A stretch of DNA of 64,000 nucleotides from Hsuehochloa calcarea (GCA_036346395.1 CM070609.1:42728777-42792776), one strand, 5' to 3'. Positions 34,140 to 46,500 are shown, counted from the first letter of the stretch. The notes: a model not told the origin generated them from the sequence alone. Program-made: numbers and translations.

Positions 34140-34600
34140 GAATATGAAAATGATCGCATCACGAACTGAAGTTCGAAAGAGTTGGCCCAAGATGGCTGTA
34201 ATTTGTATGCCTTCAACTCGTGATAAGGTAATCACTGATGAGCGTAAGATTGACAAGACCTCTCTACCTTCACCCGAATGCGTGCAATCCGCACGCAATT
34301 ATTATCAAAATGGCTACAAGAAGTATGCCGCATTAATTGACACCGTGAAAATTGCGAAAGCACAAGATGATGTTCTAAGGAAGAACTACATCTCACGCCC
34401 ACCTAGTAGCAATGTTGGCCATGAAGCCAATACTAGTAGCTACAAGGTAATGAAGCCTCTCACGAAGGAGAGGGGCAAGAAGGGTAAAGTCGTGAGTCGC
34501 ACGTAATTGGTGTTTTTACAGCCTAAGAAAAGGGCAAAGGATAGCATGAGGCACACCTCACCATTGCAAGCACGGAAGATCCACACCCATTAGTTGCACT
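34140..34600 (+). pseudogene. Copia-2 gag (C-terminal part, broken)
   Basis: The frame 34138-34506 contains YYQNGYKKYAALIDTVKIA, VLRKNYISRPPSSNVG and a Lys-rich tail, homologous to 3440-3640 of Copia-1. The N-terminal gag block seen in Copia-1 at 3031-3357 is largely missing here (33.9-34.1 kb is AT-rich leader). A CCHC knuckle is not recognisable. Confidence 0.7.
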
Positions 34601-34978
34601 TATGGATGTGGACAAACCTAGTAGCAATTTCATCATGCCTCCTTTGACATAGCAGCCGCCACACCAGAATTGCCCAAGAGGAGAAGATCGCCATGTAGCG
34701 ATTAAGCGTAAGTTTCGAATACTTCACGATTCGATCTAGTGCACGATTGCACTTAGATCCTTTTACAGTCACTTGCATTTTGTGATTATGATGAAACTTT
34801 GAATAATGGTTGTAGGACTCTAGAAGAGCAAAGCATTAAATTCTTATGATAAGTCCTGCAAGACTTATATTTCCCGTATTTATGATAGCAAGTTATGTTC
34901 TAATATCCAAGTATTTTTATTTTATGTGTTGGTCGGATTTCGCTACATATTAATAAAGTACATTATATTAGATCGCAT

Positions 34979-37900
34979 GTAGCGCCCTATGGAGGAAGTG
35001 TGCTTAGCAGGAAGCGGCACAATGAATACCACCTTGAGAGAGATGGAATTTTTCAGTCGATCAGTAAGAATGCTTGTAGCCTTACGACAATCGCAGGCAG
35101 CGATACATGTATAATAGGCTCGTGAAGGGCCACAATTATACTCCGACTGACACAACTTTGGTCATTAAAGAAGCCTTGTTGTGCCCATAATCGACTAGAA
35201 CTCTCAAGGATATTCGCTAACGGTTTCCACGTAGAGATCAAGAAGAGCATGGTAAGGAATACCGCCATTACAGAGCGTGACGAAAAAAAATGGTATTAGA
35301 ATGACTTCCTTCATTTGCAAATGGGCTATACTACACTAATATTAAGGCATCCGCAAACTTATATTGCCTCAAAACTATATTTAGAAGCTCTAAACCTCTT
35401 CTATCTCCGCATGATAGATTATGCCACTTAGGTCTTAGGATGATGAGAAATATAATTAACAATTCACAGGACATAGTGTCAATGTAAAGAACTTCCGAAT
35501 CCGAGATTTTGTGTAACCTGCATGTACCATCTGAAACTGACACTAGACCTCTACTCAAAGTAAAGGACGAATCCTCGCATTCCCGGACCGTATCCAGGAG
35601 ACATTTATGTCCTAAATGTTCTCGTAAGGGCCATTTTGGTATTTATGGTGCTCATCGATGCTTCCTCAAAACAATGACGCTTGTTTATTATCTACAAGAA
35701 ACCACGCTCGCAAAGCTCATCTCGTAAAATTAACATTAAGAATAATTTCCGTCATCATGTGAAGTCCACCGTAATGGACAACGCCGAGAATTTACTTCAA
35801 GGGCATATGATGATTATTGTGTGAAAATGAGAATTAAAATTGAGCATCCTGCATCGCATGTCCACACCTGAATGGACTAGCGTAATTGTTATTTACCAAC
35901 TACATGTTGGGGACACGCAGCCTCGCACGCAAAGAACTCTCATCAATTTTAGACCACCGACATATAACATCCATTCACCTATGCAACTAGCGCAAGGGTC
36001 AACATTGAAAATTTCTCATCTTTGAAGGTTTGGTTGCAAGGTTTATGTACCTATACCACCACCACAGCAAACTGAAATGGGCACTCTCTAAAAGTCTGGG
36101 ATATACGTTGGTTATGAGACAAGATCCATAATCGTATTTGGACCCCACGACTAGAGATTTGCATGCACTCCGCTCGCTAATAGCATATTAGATGAGAATT
36201 ATTTCGTCATTAGGGGAGGAAATCAACCCTTGATGTAAAATGTCGAGAATAGAGAAGTCCGTAAGACAATTGAAGTCTAGAAGATATTTGAAATCCATGC
36301 ATATGACCCGCGCACTAGTGAAGCAAATAGAGAAGTCTAGAAGACAATTGCAGTCCAGAAGACAATTGATTTGCAAGCATTAGCGAATCAACTGCCTAAC
36401 CGCTTTAGTGATTTGAAGAGCGTGACCAAGTCGCATATGCCTGCACGCAATGCACCGGAGAGGGTTGAAATACCGATGAAGGTATCCCTAATCCCGCCCT
36501 AAGGCCTCGAAAGGACGAGAACTTCCCTCGAATCCAAGCAACCGGGACGCTCGTGAAAAGGATAAGAAGGACTTGACACACCGATCACCAAAGTACCCCA
36601 TAATCGGAAGGGGAGCCGCTTGAGACTCGACACCATATGGAACCTTCGTAAAAGGCATACTAGAATTGAACATCCCCATGAAGGGAGACATCAAGATGGA
36701 TGTGTGCGCACACATCTGAGCCGAAAACTAAAGGACTTGCCCCGCAATTGAAAGTAGCGGTAAGCAAATAGAAGCATTAGAAATATCGCCCTTGAAGACA
36801 TAGCTATAAACTTTATGATCTTGGGAGAATCTATGAATAAGCCAACACCAATGTTGCAAAGAAAATTATCACAATCATCAATCTTGATCTAGAGCCCGAC
36901 GCTGCTGAATATAAGAAAAGGTCGATTGAGAAGATTGGAAGAAGGCAATAGAAATCAATCGTTTCTCTCGAATAAAAGAGAGGTGTTTGGGCTCGTAGTT
37001 TGCACCTCCCCATGTGCACTCAGAGGACATAAGTGGGTATTTGTTCGAAAGAGAAATGAAAGAAGCAAGGCTCATTGCACAAGGTTTCACTCAACATCCG
37101 AGAGATTGTTATGAAGAAACCCATTCCCTGGCCATGGGCGGAATTACCTTTAGATATTTATCTCAATGGCGTGAATTTGAAGTTAGAAGTGAAATTGATG
37201 GATGTGGTAATCGTGATACCTTTATGGAAATTTGGCTTCGACATTTATATGAAGATACCGAATGTATCCTCGTCTCCAACCAAGATAGAGCAAATAGAAA
37301 TCTATGAGTGTGCAACTCGTAAAGTCACCGTATGGATCAAGCAATCAGTGTATCGTGGTATAATCGCCGCTTACTTTCTATGCAAGAAAGGCTACACGAA
37401 CAATGAGAATTATCCCTGTGTATTTATACGACATCCTGTGATGGAATTTGGTATAAATTCAGCAGTATGAAGGTGATCTCAATATCATTGGAACCTTAGA
37501 AGGTATTAAGAAAGCAAGCTCTTACCGAGTCGAGTTCAAATAAAAGATTTGGATCAAACCAACATCGCCTAGGCTTGCACTTGAGCATATCCCTAAGAGA
37601 TTCTATTACATCAGCCAACCTACACTCAGAAAGTGTTGGAAAGGTTCGGTTTTGGAAAGGCATATCCTTCGAAAGTGCCGATGGTCGGGAGATCCTTGCA
37701 GCAAGACAAGGACCCGTACAAACCTAAAGAAGAGGGGGAGGAAGTCCTGGGACCAGAATTCCGTACACTGAGTGCAGTAGGAGCACTCATGTATTTAGCA
37801 AACTGTACTAGATCAGACATTACATTTGCCGTAAACCTATTAGCAAGGTATAGTACAGAACCTACCAAAGGCATTGGCAGGAAATAATGGACATCTTCTG

Positions 37901-38510
37901 TTACTCTAAGGAAGCAAATAACTTGGTCTGTTCTAAAGAAAGAACCAAGATCTGTATATGAATGACTATGCGGATGTCGGGTTCTGTCGAACCCATATAC
38001 AGCCAAGTCGCAAATGTGCTATGTATTCTGTGTGGTGAAACCGCAGCTCCATGAAAATCGCCTAAGCAAAGTCTTGTATCGACTTCGACGAACCACTGCA
38101 AATCATAGCATCGCATTTGAGGCCTCACAAGAATGTGCTTGGCTTCATGGATGATTCACCACATCCAAAGAAATATGTGGATTGAATACTGCAAACCCCA
38201 CTATTATCTATGAAGATAATACAGCTTGCGTCGCACAAGAGTAAATGGGTTATGTGAAGAGTCCCCTTACAAAGCATATCAATCCCAAGTTCTTCTATGC
38301 TCACGAAATGCAAAGGATGGACGAAATTAAAGCATCAGATACTAAGTCATGTGAAAATCTTGCAGATTTATTCACTAAGTCACTTCCAATGGCCTAGTTT
38401 TGAAAGATGCATACGTGGAATTGGAATGATAAGACTTAGACAAGTGCAGAATTCAGGGGGAGAATCTTCACGAACTCATTATTGAATCTTGATCACGAAG
38501 ATCAAGTACC
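34979..38510 (+). pseudogene. Copia-2 pol: protease-integrase-RT-RNase H (broken)
   Basis: Collinear with Copia-1 pol: a protease remnant near 35000-35040 (the DSG motif is degraded, reading AGSGTMNTT); GAG-pre-integrase near 35410-35460; an integrase core relic near 35770-35870; RT from about 36870, with the frames 37014-37307 and 37075-37470; and RNase H from 37633 (SKVPMVGRSLQQDKDPYK, then MYLANCTRSDITFAVN) to about 38500. No single domain is free of frameshifts. Most lesions are 1-2 base deletions relative to Copia-1, not substitutions. Confidence 0.8.
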
Positions 38511-38712
38511 CAAAGAATAAATCCTGGAGATTAAATAAAGCAGGTGGATTGTACTCTTTTCCCTTGACGAAGTTTTCCCAAGTTTCTACTAAGGTTTTTA
38601 ATGAGGCAATTCAGTAACACAATAGTAACGCATGACATGTACTCTTTCTCCAAATTTTTCCCACCGGGTTTTTATGGAGTTTTAACGAGACATGAACATG
38701 TTGGATGAGTGT

Positions 38713-38722
38713 TCAAGGGGAG
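38713..38722 (+). promoter_or_regulatory. Polypurine tract of Copia-2
   Basis: TCAAGGGGAG directly precedes TGTTAAG of the 3' LTR. Confidence 0.8.
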
Positions 38723-39004
38723 TGTTAAGAATGCCTGTGACTCGAGAGTCTCGACCAAAGACGGGCCTGTGACCCTGAGAGTCCTCGCCCGGCTTGAACT
38801 CCTCATCCCGTAGTCTATAAATAGAGGGTCACCCCCTCTCATTGTAACCCCGATTGTTCCGAAGGAATAAAGCAGACCCTGAAGTCCCGCATATCTCTGT
38901 GTTCATTCTATTGTTGTGTTCTTGTGTTCTTCATCGCTCTACGATTCGATCATTGTATACGAGGTACCTGCTCGACCGGACTCGCAAATGACGGTTACTC
39001 AACA
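38723..39004 (+). repeat. Copia-2 3' LTR
   Basis: TGTTAAG...CTCAACA with the TATA box at 38815-38824. Compared with the 5' LTR, most differences fall where one copy has CTG or CAG. Examples are gcagaccctgaag here against gcgcactcaag on the left, and tctctgtg against tctctcgtg. Confidence 0.9.
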
Positions 39005-39008
39005 GATA

Positions 39009-39114
39009 TCGCCTCCGCTTGGAGCAGGGCCTGCGCGCCATTGTCAATCTTTGCCCTTTGACTGAACAGGCAGGCAGTGCAATACTAGACGCCCCACTTA
39101 CCAGGAGGCTGTAG
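39009..39114 (+). other. Exon-like open frame, right part
   Basis: It continues the frame of 31838-31923 across the Copia-2 insertion and ends with CTG TAG (39109-39114). The peptide has a helical, Leu-rich stretch (RLEQGLRAIVNL). Function unknown; see the left part. Confidence 0.3.
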
Positions 39115-41120
39115 CAGTAGCACGGGTCCTCCATTTGTCTCGTCTTCTCCTCAAATCAAAGCACGACTTCATGTAGCCTCCCAAAATTAACCACGCATTC
39201 TATCTGGGAGTAGACTCAGTGTCCTAGTGCCGTATCTGACATTTTAGTGACCCTGTTTTTTTTTATTAAAAAATTACAACGAGATCTTATAGATAGAAAA
39301 GGTGAATATTAATGTTTCTAATGTTACCACTAAGTTTAGCTGGCCTATTTAACATACTCATCAACATTATTAACAAAGTTAATTCCTATAAAACATAATT
39401 GAAAAATAAAATACCACGTATCTACACAAATACAAGAAAGAATTGCAACAATAAGTGTAGTTGTGTTTAAAATTTAGGAACAACAAATAGTACAACCAAG
39501 AATCGGGCACATATGACTCCCGAAGGCCCCAAAGCGGCATAGTACCAGAGTCCAACAATTGTGATGCACAAAGATGGAAAGTACTAGATATCAACACAAG
39601 AGTGTTTGGAATGATTATGTGCTTGAGGCATTGAACTCACAAAGAAACCTAAAGTAATTAGCACCAACATCCATATAAGAATTAAGAAGGAAAGAATTAA
39701 TTTTGATTGTGAGAATTAGGAGACATTAGTAGTTGTCTTTGTTAAAGTAAGGAAGCGAAGAGAGAAAGAGAGAGACTAGGGGACATGGATGGATTCTAAG
39801 TTTTGCTCACTTAACTCTTACTAATACTAAAATTAACCAATCAATAATCAAATGTTAGTTCGAAAATGGGCCCTTGAAGATCATGCTGTACACCCTTGCC
39901 ATCTGGGCTGTAGGCTGCAGTATAGTTTGGTGAGATTCTGTATTGTGGGTATAGTAGATTAAAAGGACAGGGATTAGCTGTAGTCAGGCTCTATTACATG
40001 GTCAATTGATAGTTCGACTGCTAAGATTGGGCGTGTAGTCAAAATTTTAAAAAGCATCTCTTGTATATTTTTTTTGCTACGGCCTATTCAGACGACTGAT
40101 GGTTTACTCTCTTGCTCTCTCAATTGTTTCACTCTAATTTTCTGAAACTTTGAGAATTTTCCCAGCAGAATATCCAAACACATCCTTTGAATCATTCATG
40201 GGTTCTAAATTCATGTAGGATCCCACGATATTGTGTGAACTTGCGTTGAAACACTTCTAGACACCACACTTGATAGACATAGCACTTTTCAATTTCCTTA
40301 CGTTTTCCCTACTAATATTCAAAACGGGGCCTAAGATGACTTAGAACAGGAACATTCTTTCTCTTTTTTCTTGCGAGGACAGAAGCTATTCTTTTGTAAC
40401 AACTAGTACTGCTATTCAAAAACCTTTTCGCGTCCCTGTGGGTGACGAGCTTTTGAACCATCAATGTTTGATCTGAACGATATGCCATTCGTCCTTGATA
40501 TATTTATTGCTCTGTTCAAACTTTTGTGGTACTGTACGTCTTGCCGATGCAGTCTCTGAATCTCACGAACAGCAGCAGCGCGGCCCAAAAACTAACAACA
40601 CTCGTGTGAAAGCAGCAGGAAATGAAAGAGGACGCGTTATGCTCCGTGTTTAGAGTATGTTAGTCAAGCACATGCATGCACACCACCGAATCCAGTTTGG
40701 ATTATTTTTTCCTTAAGCAATCAGGTTGCTGTTTCCGTTCTAATCCGGACAAGGGTTCTTACTTCTTGCACGGGGGCCACCTGACCTGACGCAGAATGCC
40801 AAAATCGAGCGCTGAAAGTCATCATCCCTGATCCATCACGTCACATCTTCCTTTAGCAAACGGGAAATGTAGCGCGTCATTGACAGAAACGGTAGTTAAA
40901 AAAAATACATTTTCACAGAAGAACCGGAGCACTAGTACTGTACAGAATCTACTACCCTACTAACCCTAGTCTTGGATGACAAGAGCTGGCCGTTTTCACG
41001 ACCGGCTCGGTCAAGCCAAATAATTGTAGTTTTTGACCCCGAGACTACTGTGGATGGGTTGGACCAGACGAGGAGAGAAGGGAAGACCGCAGCTAAAATC
41101 ATATACTAGTGTGCAAATGC
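39115..41120. other. Unassigned 2 kb interval
   Basis: No reading frame above about 70 codons and no recognised transposon family. The sequence is moderately AT-rich, with purine-rich runs (gaagagagaaagagagag near 39757) and several poly-T tracts. It could be old intergenic DNA or fragments of unrecognised repeats. A TATA-less, cytosine-rich stretch at 40.75-41.0 kb resembles promoter DNA, but no gene follows, only Tekay-1. Confidence 0.35.
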
Positions 41121-41159
41121 AGTGAATTCAGGATCCTTCATTTCCGGGTTCGACAAAAG

Positions 41160-41172
41160 TGGTATCAGAGCC
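41160..41172 (+). promoter_or_regulatory. Primer-binding site of Tekay-1
   Basis: TGGTATCAGAGCC, complementary to the 3' end of initiator Met tRNA, lies a few bases after the LTR end TTCGACA. Confidence 0.85.
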
Positions 41173-41321
41173 ATATCGACTGTAGGTCGTGACCTAGAAG
41201 GAAATCAAACACTTAAAGATTTATTTTTAAAAATTAAAAATATTTTTGTCTTCTGGAGTCATTTCTCAACTTTTCTCTTTAAAAATGTTTACTAACTCAT
41301 CTCCTTCTCAAAAAATTGTAG

Positions 41322-41860
41322 ATGGCTGAAGTTTCGAGCGCCATTTCCCATGGTATTTTTGCTAGACATTGGGCTGCAGTTCTCTGGAAGATCATGCAAC
41401 ACTTGGACTTTGAAGAAAGACCAACGTATCAAGGATACAAGTACAAGGTAGGAAATCAGGATCAGTAGAGGGTAGAAGTGATCCTCTACTCCAAACTATC
41501 GCCGAACACTGACTTCCATATCTACGACGCCCCAATGCGACGAGACACCTTCGCTGAAGGCATCCAGGATGCAGCCCACCGACTCCGCTACATCTACAAT
41601 CACCGCCTCAACGGCAATGGGTTCTACTATTACCCGATGCACATCCCAACCTAGCATGACAGTACCTTCCATTCCGCCAGAGATGAAGACTCACCCGATC
41701 TCACGCACCAGGTGGATCTACCAGAGCAATGAATTATGTCTATGGGAATACCCTAGATGAGCTGTCTCTCATTTAGGGGAAATTACAAGACGTAGAATAA
41801 AAATTGAAGGCTGCAGAAAAAGAACTGGCCTACTACAAGGCAAAGTAGGCTAGTTCTAGT
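41322..41860 (+). pseudogene. Extra ORF upstream of Tekay gag (dsRBD-like layout plus coiled coil)
   Basis: From ATG 41322 a frame of about 135 codons is broken by TAG at 41466 and 41653. It contains HLDFEERPTYQGYKYKV, then basic/hydrophobic VEVILYSKL, then DTFAEGIQDAAHRLRYIYN. The pattern (aromatic P-x-Y loop, beta strands, then a helix with Ala-Ala) resembles a double-stranded-RNA-binding fold; this is shape-based only. After a frameshift near 41730 it continues LDELSLI and LKAAEKELAYYKAK, a clear heptad coiled coil. Grass chromoviruses are known to carry extra ORFs before gag; the function is unknown. Confidence 0.5.
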
Positions 41861-42088
41861 GAGCCAGATTATACCCCAGTAACCCCATAGATGTGCCCTT
41901 AGTTGTCCTTTAGTTGCGAATTATGAGCTACTAATACCCTTGTGGTAGCCATAATGAATAAATAAAATAAAATAAGTTATTTTGTTGAAGTGTTCTTGCC
42001 TTGTGTTTGTTGGTTTTTGGGCTATTTTAGACATATACCCCCTTAGTGTTTCATGTCTCTCTTTTCTAATCTTTGAAGAATCAAGCAG

Positions 42089-43160
42089 ATGGTGACTACT
42101 CGCACTGGAAGTGGTGGCACCACAGGACGAGGAAATGAGAATGCTGATTATCAAGAAAGGCCGCTCAAAGAACCACCACCCTCCGATCAAGCCCTAGATC
42201 GGGCGCTAAATGATGGCCAATCGCACCCATCCGATTGAACTACTAGCTCACCCTCAACAAGAGCTAAAACACTCAAGCCTCAGCAGCATATCATGCTCTT
42301 CCACCTCCAGCAAGAGTTACACTGTCAGAATTCATGAGGATGCGTCTGCCGACATTTTCTAGCAGTACGGAACCTATGGACGCAGTTGATTGGCTCAGGG
42401 CCATTGGCAAGAAACTGGATAATGCTCAATGCACAGATTGTGAGAGAGTCTTGTTTGTCTCTCATCAGTTGAATGGTCCCGCATCAGAATGGTGGGATAA
42501 CTTTAGCATGTCCCATGCTAATGACCAAGCAATCACTTAGGATGAGTTTGTGCAAGCCTTCCGTCGATCTCACATTCCATCTGGCATGACTACTCTGAAG
42601 AAGAAGGAATTTCGCTCGCTTCGCCAAGGAAACCGTTTAGTCAGCGAGTATCTGCGTAAGTTTAATCAACTCGCTCGCTATGCCCCAGAAGATGTGACCC
42701 AAGACGAAGACAGGCAGGAGTGATTCTTGGAAGGATTGAATGATGAACTCCCCGTCAGACTGATTTCCCAATATTTCACAGACTTTCAGCAGTTGGTGAA
42801 CAAAGCTATTCGTCAGGAATGTAAGCACCAAGAGATGGAAAATCGCAAGCGGAGAATGGCCGCTCAGAAGTTTGACTCCGAAGGACTCCCTAAATCTCGT
42901 TTCACTCAAATTAGCAACTTCAAATATGGAAGATTCCAAATTACTACACCTGAGCTCCAAAGACCACCAAATACCCCAATATTCTTGGTTTCCGTAGAAG
43001 TTCATCTGGAAGTCAATTCTAGCAGAAGACAGCTCCCTCAGCAGCAGGAATAACTTGTTTCCATTGCAATGAGTTGGGTCATTATGCCAATAAATGCCCA
43101 AAGAAGCAACAGGCTACAGCCCAGTTAAGCCAAATGCAGGAGCACCAGTCTCCGGCGGTC
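42089..43160 (+). pseudogene. Tekay-1 gag (broken)
   Basis: ATG at 42089 opens a Gly/Arg-rich N-terminus (MVTTRTGSGGTTGRGN) to a stop at 42236. The capsid core follows at 42334-42720: DAVDWLRAIGKKLD, VSHQLNGPASEWWDNF, then after a TAG at 42538, RSHIPSGMTTLKKKEF and YLRKFNQLARYAPEDV. The core then passes a TGA at 42721 into FLEGLNDELPVRL and the basic tail to 43053. One frame over, a CCHC knuckle CFHCNELGHYANKC (about 43050-43095) is intact. Three in-frame stops and a frameshift prevent expression. Confidence 0.85.
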
Positions 43161-43179
43161 CCTCAAGACTAGTTGTTTA

Positions 43180-43530
43180 GTTCATGAAGGGCGTGTGAAT
43201 CACGTCACCACAGAGGAGGCTCATTCATCACCAGATGTTGTTCTTGGTATGTTTCTTGTCAATTCAATACTAGCATCAGTTTATTTGATTCCAGAGCTTC
43301 GCACTCTTTCGTGTCAAATAAGTTTGTGGGAAAGTATGAGTTATCTATCTCCCCCTTAGCTAACCCTATGTTAATCCATTCCCCAAGCTCGGAAATGAGA
43401 GCTAGTTTATGTTGCCCAAATATTACCTTAGAAATCTTTGGAGTAACTTTATCGGCAGACTTAATAGTCTTGCGCTCTCAAGGAGTAGATGTAATTCTTG
43501 GAATGGATTGGCTCACCAAGAATTAAGGAA
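43180..43530 (+). pseudogene. Tekay-1 protease (broken)
   Basis: HEGRVNHVTTEEA (about 43183) leads into the aspartic protease with VLGMFLVNS. Its active site is FDSRASHSFVS (43288-43320), where Arg replaces the catalytic-loop Gly. It ends with GVDVILGMDWLTKN (about 43482-43524). A frameshift separates the lead from the 43311-43526 frame. Confidence 0.8.
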
Positions 43531-43679
43531 GGATAGATTGTGCCAATAGATCTATCACCCTCACCAATGAACAAGGGATTTCAGTAGAATTCAGACCGAA
43601 GACTTCTACATGAAAAAGTCCTATCTTGACCAGCTTAAAGGAAGTAAAACTGAAAAATATACCCGTGGTACAAGAATAT

Positions 43680-45296
43680 CCTGATGTTTTTCCTGAGAAA
43701 TTACCCAGATGCCACCGACAGGACATAATGTTCTTAATTTACTTAGTCTGACGGACTGCTCTAATTTCAAAGCGACCCTACAGAATGTCAGCCAATGATC
43801 TAGCAGAGTTGAAGAAGCGGATCGAAGAACTACAAAGCAAAGGTGACATTCAACCAAGTTCATCGCCTTGGGGAGCTCCAGTGCTATTTGTCAAGAAGAA
43901 AGACAACAGTATGAGAATGTATGTGGACTACAGATTACTCAATGAAGTAACAATCAAGAACAAGTACCCGTTACCGAGGATAGATGATCTGTTCGATCAA
44001 CTAAAAGGAGCTAGAATTTTCTCCAATATTGATTTGAGATCAGGCTACCATCTGTTACAAATCAGACCAGAAGATATTCCAAAGACAGCCTTCACAACCA
44101 GATATGGACTGTACGAGTTTACAGTGATGTCATTTGGACTAACAAATGCCCCAGCTTATTTCATGAATATGATGAACAAAGTGTTCATGGAATTTCTAGA
44201 TAAGTTTGTGGTAGTTTTCATCGATGATATTCTCATCTACTCAAAAGATGAAGAGCATGAAAAGCATCTCAGGATTATTTTGGAAAAGCTTCAAGAGCAT
44301 CAGCTTTATGCCAAGTTCAGCAAGAGTGAATTTTGGCTCAGTCAAGTGGCTTTCCTTGGACATATTGTGTCATCAGGAGGAGTTGCAGTAGACCCCGCCA
44401 AGGTTGAAGCTATAATGGATTGGAAGCAACCTAAGTCCGTCACGGAAGTGAGAAGTTTTCTCGGTTTAGCCGGGTACTACAGCAGATTCATCGAAGGTTT
44501 CTCCATGATCGTCAAACCCATGACTCAACTTCTGAAAAAGGAAAAGAAATTTGGTTGGACAGATACCTGTGAACAAAGTTTTCAAAAGTTGACGAAAAGG
44601 CTAGTAACAGCACCCGTACTTGTATTACCGGATATTCGTAAGGATTTTGAAGTTTTCTGTGATGCATCTCGCTAGGGACTTGGATGCGTCCTGATGCAAA
44701 AAGGAAAACTCGTGGCTTATGCATTTCGTCGGTTGAGGCCACATGAAGGAAATTATCCAACTCATGATCTAGAGTTAGCAGCAATTGTGCATGCTTTGAA
44801 AATCTGGTGGTATTACCTCATTAGTAACCGCGGTGAGATTTTCACGGATCATAAGAGTTTGAAATACATTTTCACTCAGTCAGAACTTAATCTCCGACAA
44901 AGAAGATGGCTGAAACTGATAAAAGATTATGACCTTGGAATCCATTATCACCCGGGTAAAGCAAACGTGGTGGCAGATGCCCTGAGTAGGAAGGCATACT
45001 ACAGCACCATATTAGTTCAGGAAAATCAACCAAAGCTATATGAAGAACTGAAGCACCTGAACCTGGAAATTGTCAGCCAAGGCTGTGTCAACACATTGGA
45101 AGTTCACCCAACAATACAGAGTCAGATCAGAGAGAAACAACTAGAAAACGAAGAAATCAAGGAAATCAAGAAGAACATGAGAAGAGGTAAAGCCCTAGGA
45201 TTTTCTGAGAATGAGCAAGGTACAATGTGGTTTGGCAATCGTGATCTGTACCTAATCATCGAGACAAAACAGCTTGATTCTAAGAGAAGCACATGA
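43680..45296 (+). pseudogene. Tekay-1 reverse transcriptase-RNase H (nearly intact)
   Basis: RT is open from 43785 to 44675 (296 codons): SPWGAPVLFVKKKD, RMYVDYRLLNEVT, YPLPRIDDLFDQL, SNIDLRSGYHL, KTAFTTRYGLYEF, VMSFGLTNAP, then the catalytic VVFIDDILIYS (about 44214-44246) and FLGHIVSSGGV. A single TAG at 44673 interrupts FCDASR-GLG at the start of RNase H. That domain continues open at 44676-45296 with HEGNYPTHDLELAAIVHAL, FTDHKSLKYIF and HPGKANVVADALSR. All RT catalytic Asp residues are visible. This is the best preserved coding stretch in the window. Confidence 0.9.
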
Positions 45297-46500
45297 ATCA
45301 CCCTACTCCATCCATCCCTAAGTACCAAGATGTACCAAGATCCAAGGAGAAATATTGGTGGGTCAAGATGAAGCGAGAGATCGCCGAGTTCGTTGAATAC
45401 CGTGATGTATGTCGTGTTAAGGTAGAGCATCGAGACTCACGGATTGTTGCAACCATTACCAATTCTCGAGTGGAAATGGGAGGAAATTGGTATAGATTTT
45501 ATCACCAGACTACCTAGAACCCAATCAGGATGTGATTCCATTTGGGTGATAATTGATTGTTTAACCAAAGTGGCTCACTTTATTCCAGTTAAGACCACTT
45601 ACGTATGTTAGTTAGCGTAGTTTTACATGGCAATGATCGTTTGTCTGCATGGGATACCCAAGAAGATTGTGTCCGACCAAGGCTCACAGCTCACATCAAG
45701 ATTTTGGCAGAGTTTCCATGAAGCTTTGGGAACCAGACTTAACTTTAGTAAAGCGTATCATCCCCAAACAGATGGCCAGACAGAACGTGTTAATCAGGTT
45801 CTAGAGGATATGCTTCGAGCTTGTGCTATAGATTACTAAGAAGTCGGGATAAGAACTTACCTTATGCAGAATTATCCTACAACAACAGCTTTCAAGCTAG
45901 CTCATGGATGTCACCATTCGAAGCATTGTATGGCAGAAAGTGTAGAACCCCTCTCCTTTAGGATCAAGTAGGAGAACATCAATTCTTTGGACCGGAGTTG
46001 ATAAAAGAATCCAAAAGTAAAGTAAAAGCAATAAGAGAACGTCTGATGGTGGCCCAATCCCGACAAAAGAGTTATGTCGACAATCGTTAGAGAGAACTAT
46101 CCTTCGAGGTAGGAGACTTTGTCTATCTCATAGTAACTCCACTCTAAGTGAGGAGATTTTAGACTAAACGAAAACTTGCACCTGCATTTGTTGTACCTTA
46201 TAAGATTCTCGCAAAAGAAGCGGTTGCTTATCAATTGGAAATACCAAATGCGTCTCACAAGACTTCACAATATCTTCCATGTCTCTCAATCAAGAAATAT
46301 CTCAAAGTGCCAACAAAAGAAACACCGCTTGAGAACATCAATCTTCAGGAAGATCTCACTTATGTGGAGCAGCAAATTAGGATTCTTGATGTGGCAGAAC
46401 GCAACACAAGAAGCAAGGTGATCCGCTCATGCAAGGTCCAATGGAGTAATCATTCCGAAGAAGAAGCCACTTGGGAGCGAGAAAAAGCTTCGAGAGCCTA
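45293..46500 (+). pseudogene. Tekay-1 integrase with chromodomain (broken)
   Basis: The zinc-binding N-terminus is reduced (YWWVKMKREIAEFV...CRVKVEH, about 45353-45430). The catalytic core shows FHLGDN-like remnants, then VSDQGSQLTSRFWQSFHEAL and AYHPQTDGQTERVNQVLEDM (about 45670-45815). After a TAA near 45838, the C-terminal part reads out of frame (SSWMSPFEALYGRKCRTPL, about 45897-45955). The last frame, 46235-46501, ends VRILDV-AERNTRSK with VQWSNHSEEEATWERE, a chromodomain that in active relatives guides insertion to particular chromatin. Confidence 0.85.

Larger units (their letters stand above)
31924..39004 (+). mobile_element. Copia-2: full-length Ty1/Copia retrotransposon (Ale/Retrofit-like)
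   Basis: 7.1 kb with LTRs of about 280 bp, a primer-binding site, a GC-rich leader, gag, protease, integrase, RT, RNase H and a polypurine tract, collinear with Copia-1. AGATA before the left LTR (31919-31923) recurs at the right edge (39004-39008), a target duplication if one A at the LTR end has been lost. The two LTRs differ by few substitutions but many 1-3 base gaps, and the coding region is full of frameshifts. That combination suggests a young insertion with sequence errors or indel-biased decay. Confidence 0.9.

Noticed and set aside
39115..41120. Possible host gene in the unassigned interval
   Set aside because: No frame beyond about 70 codons, no consistent splice-bounded exons and no recognisable peptide; promoter-like composition alone is not enough.
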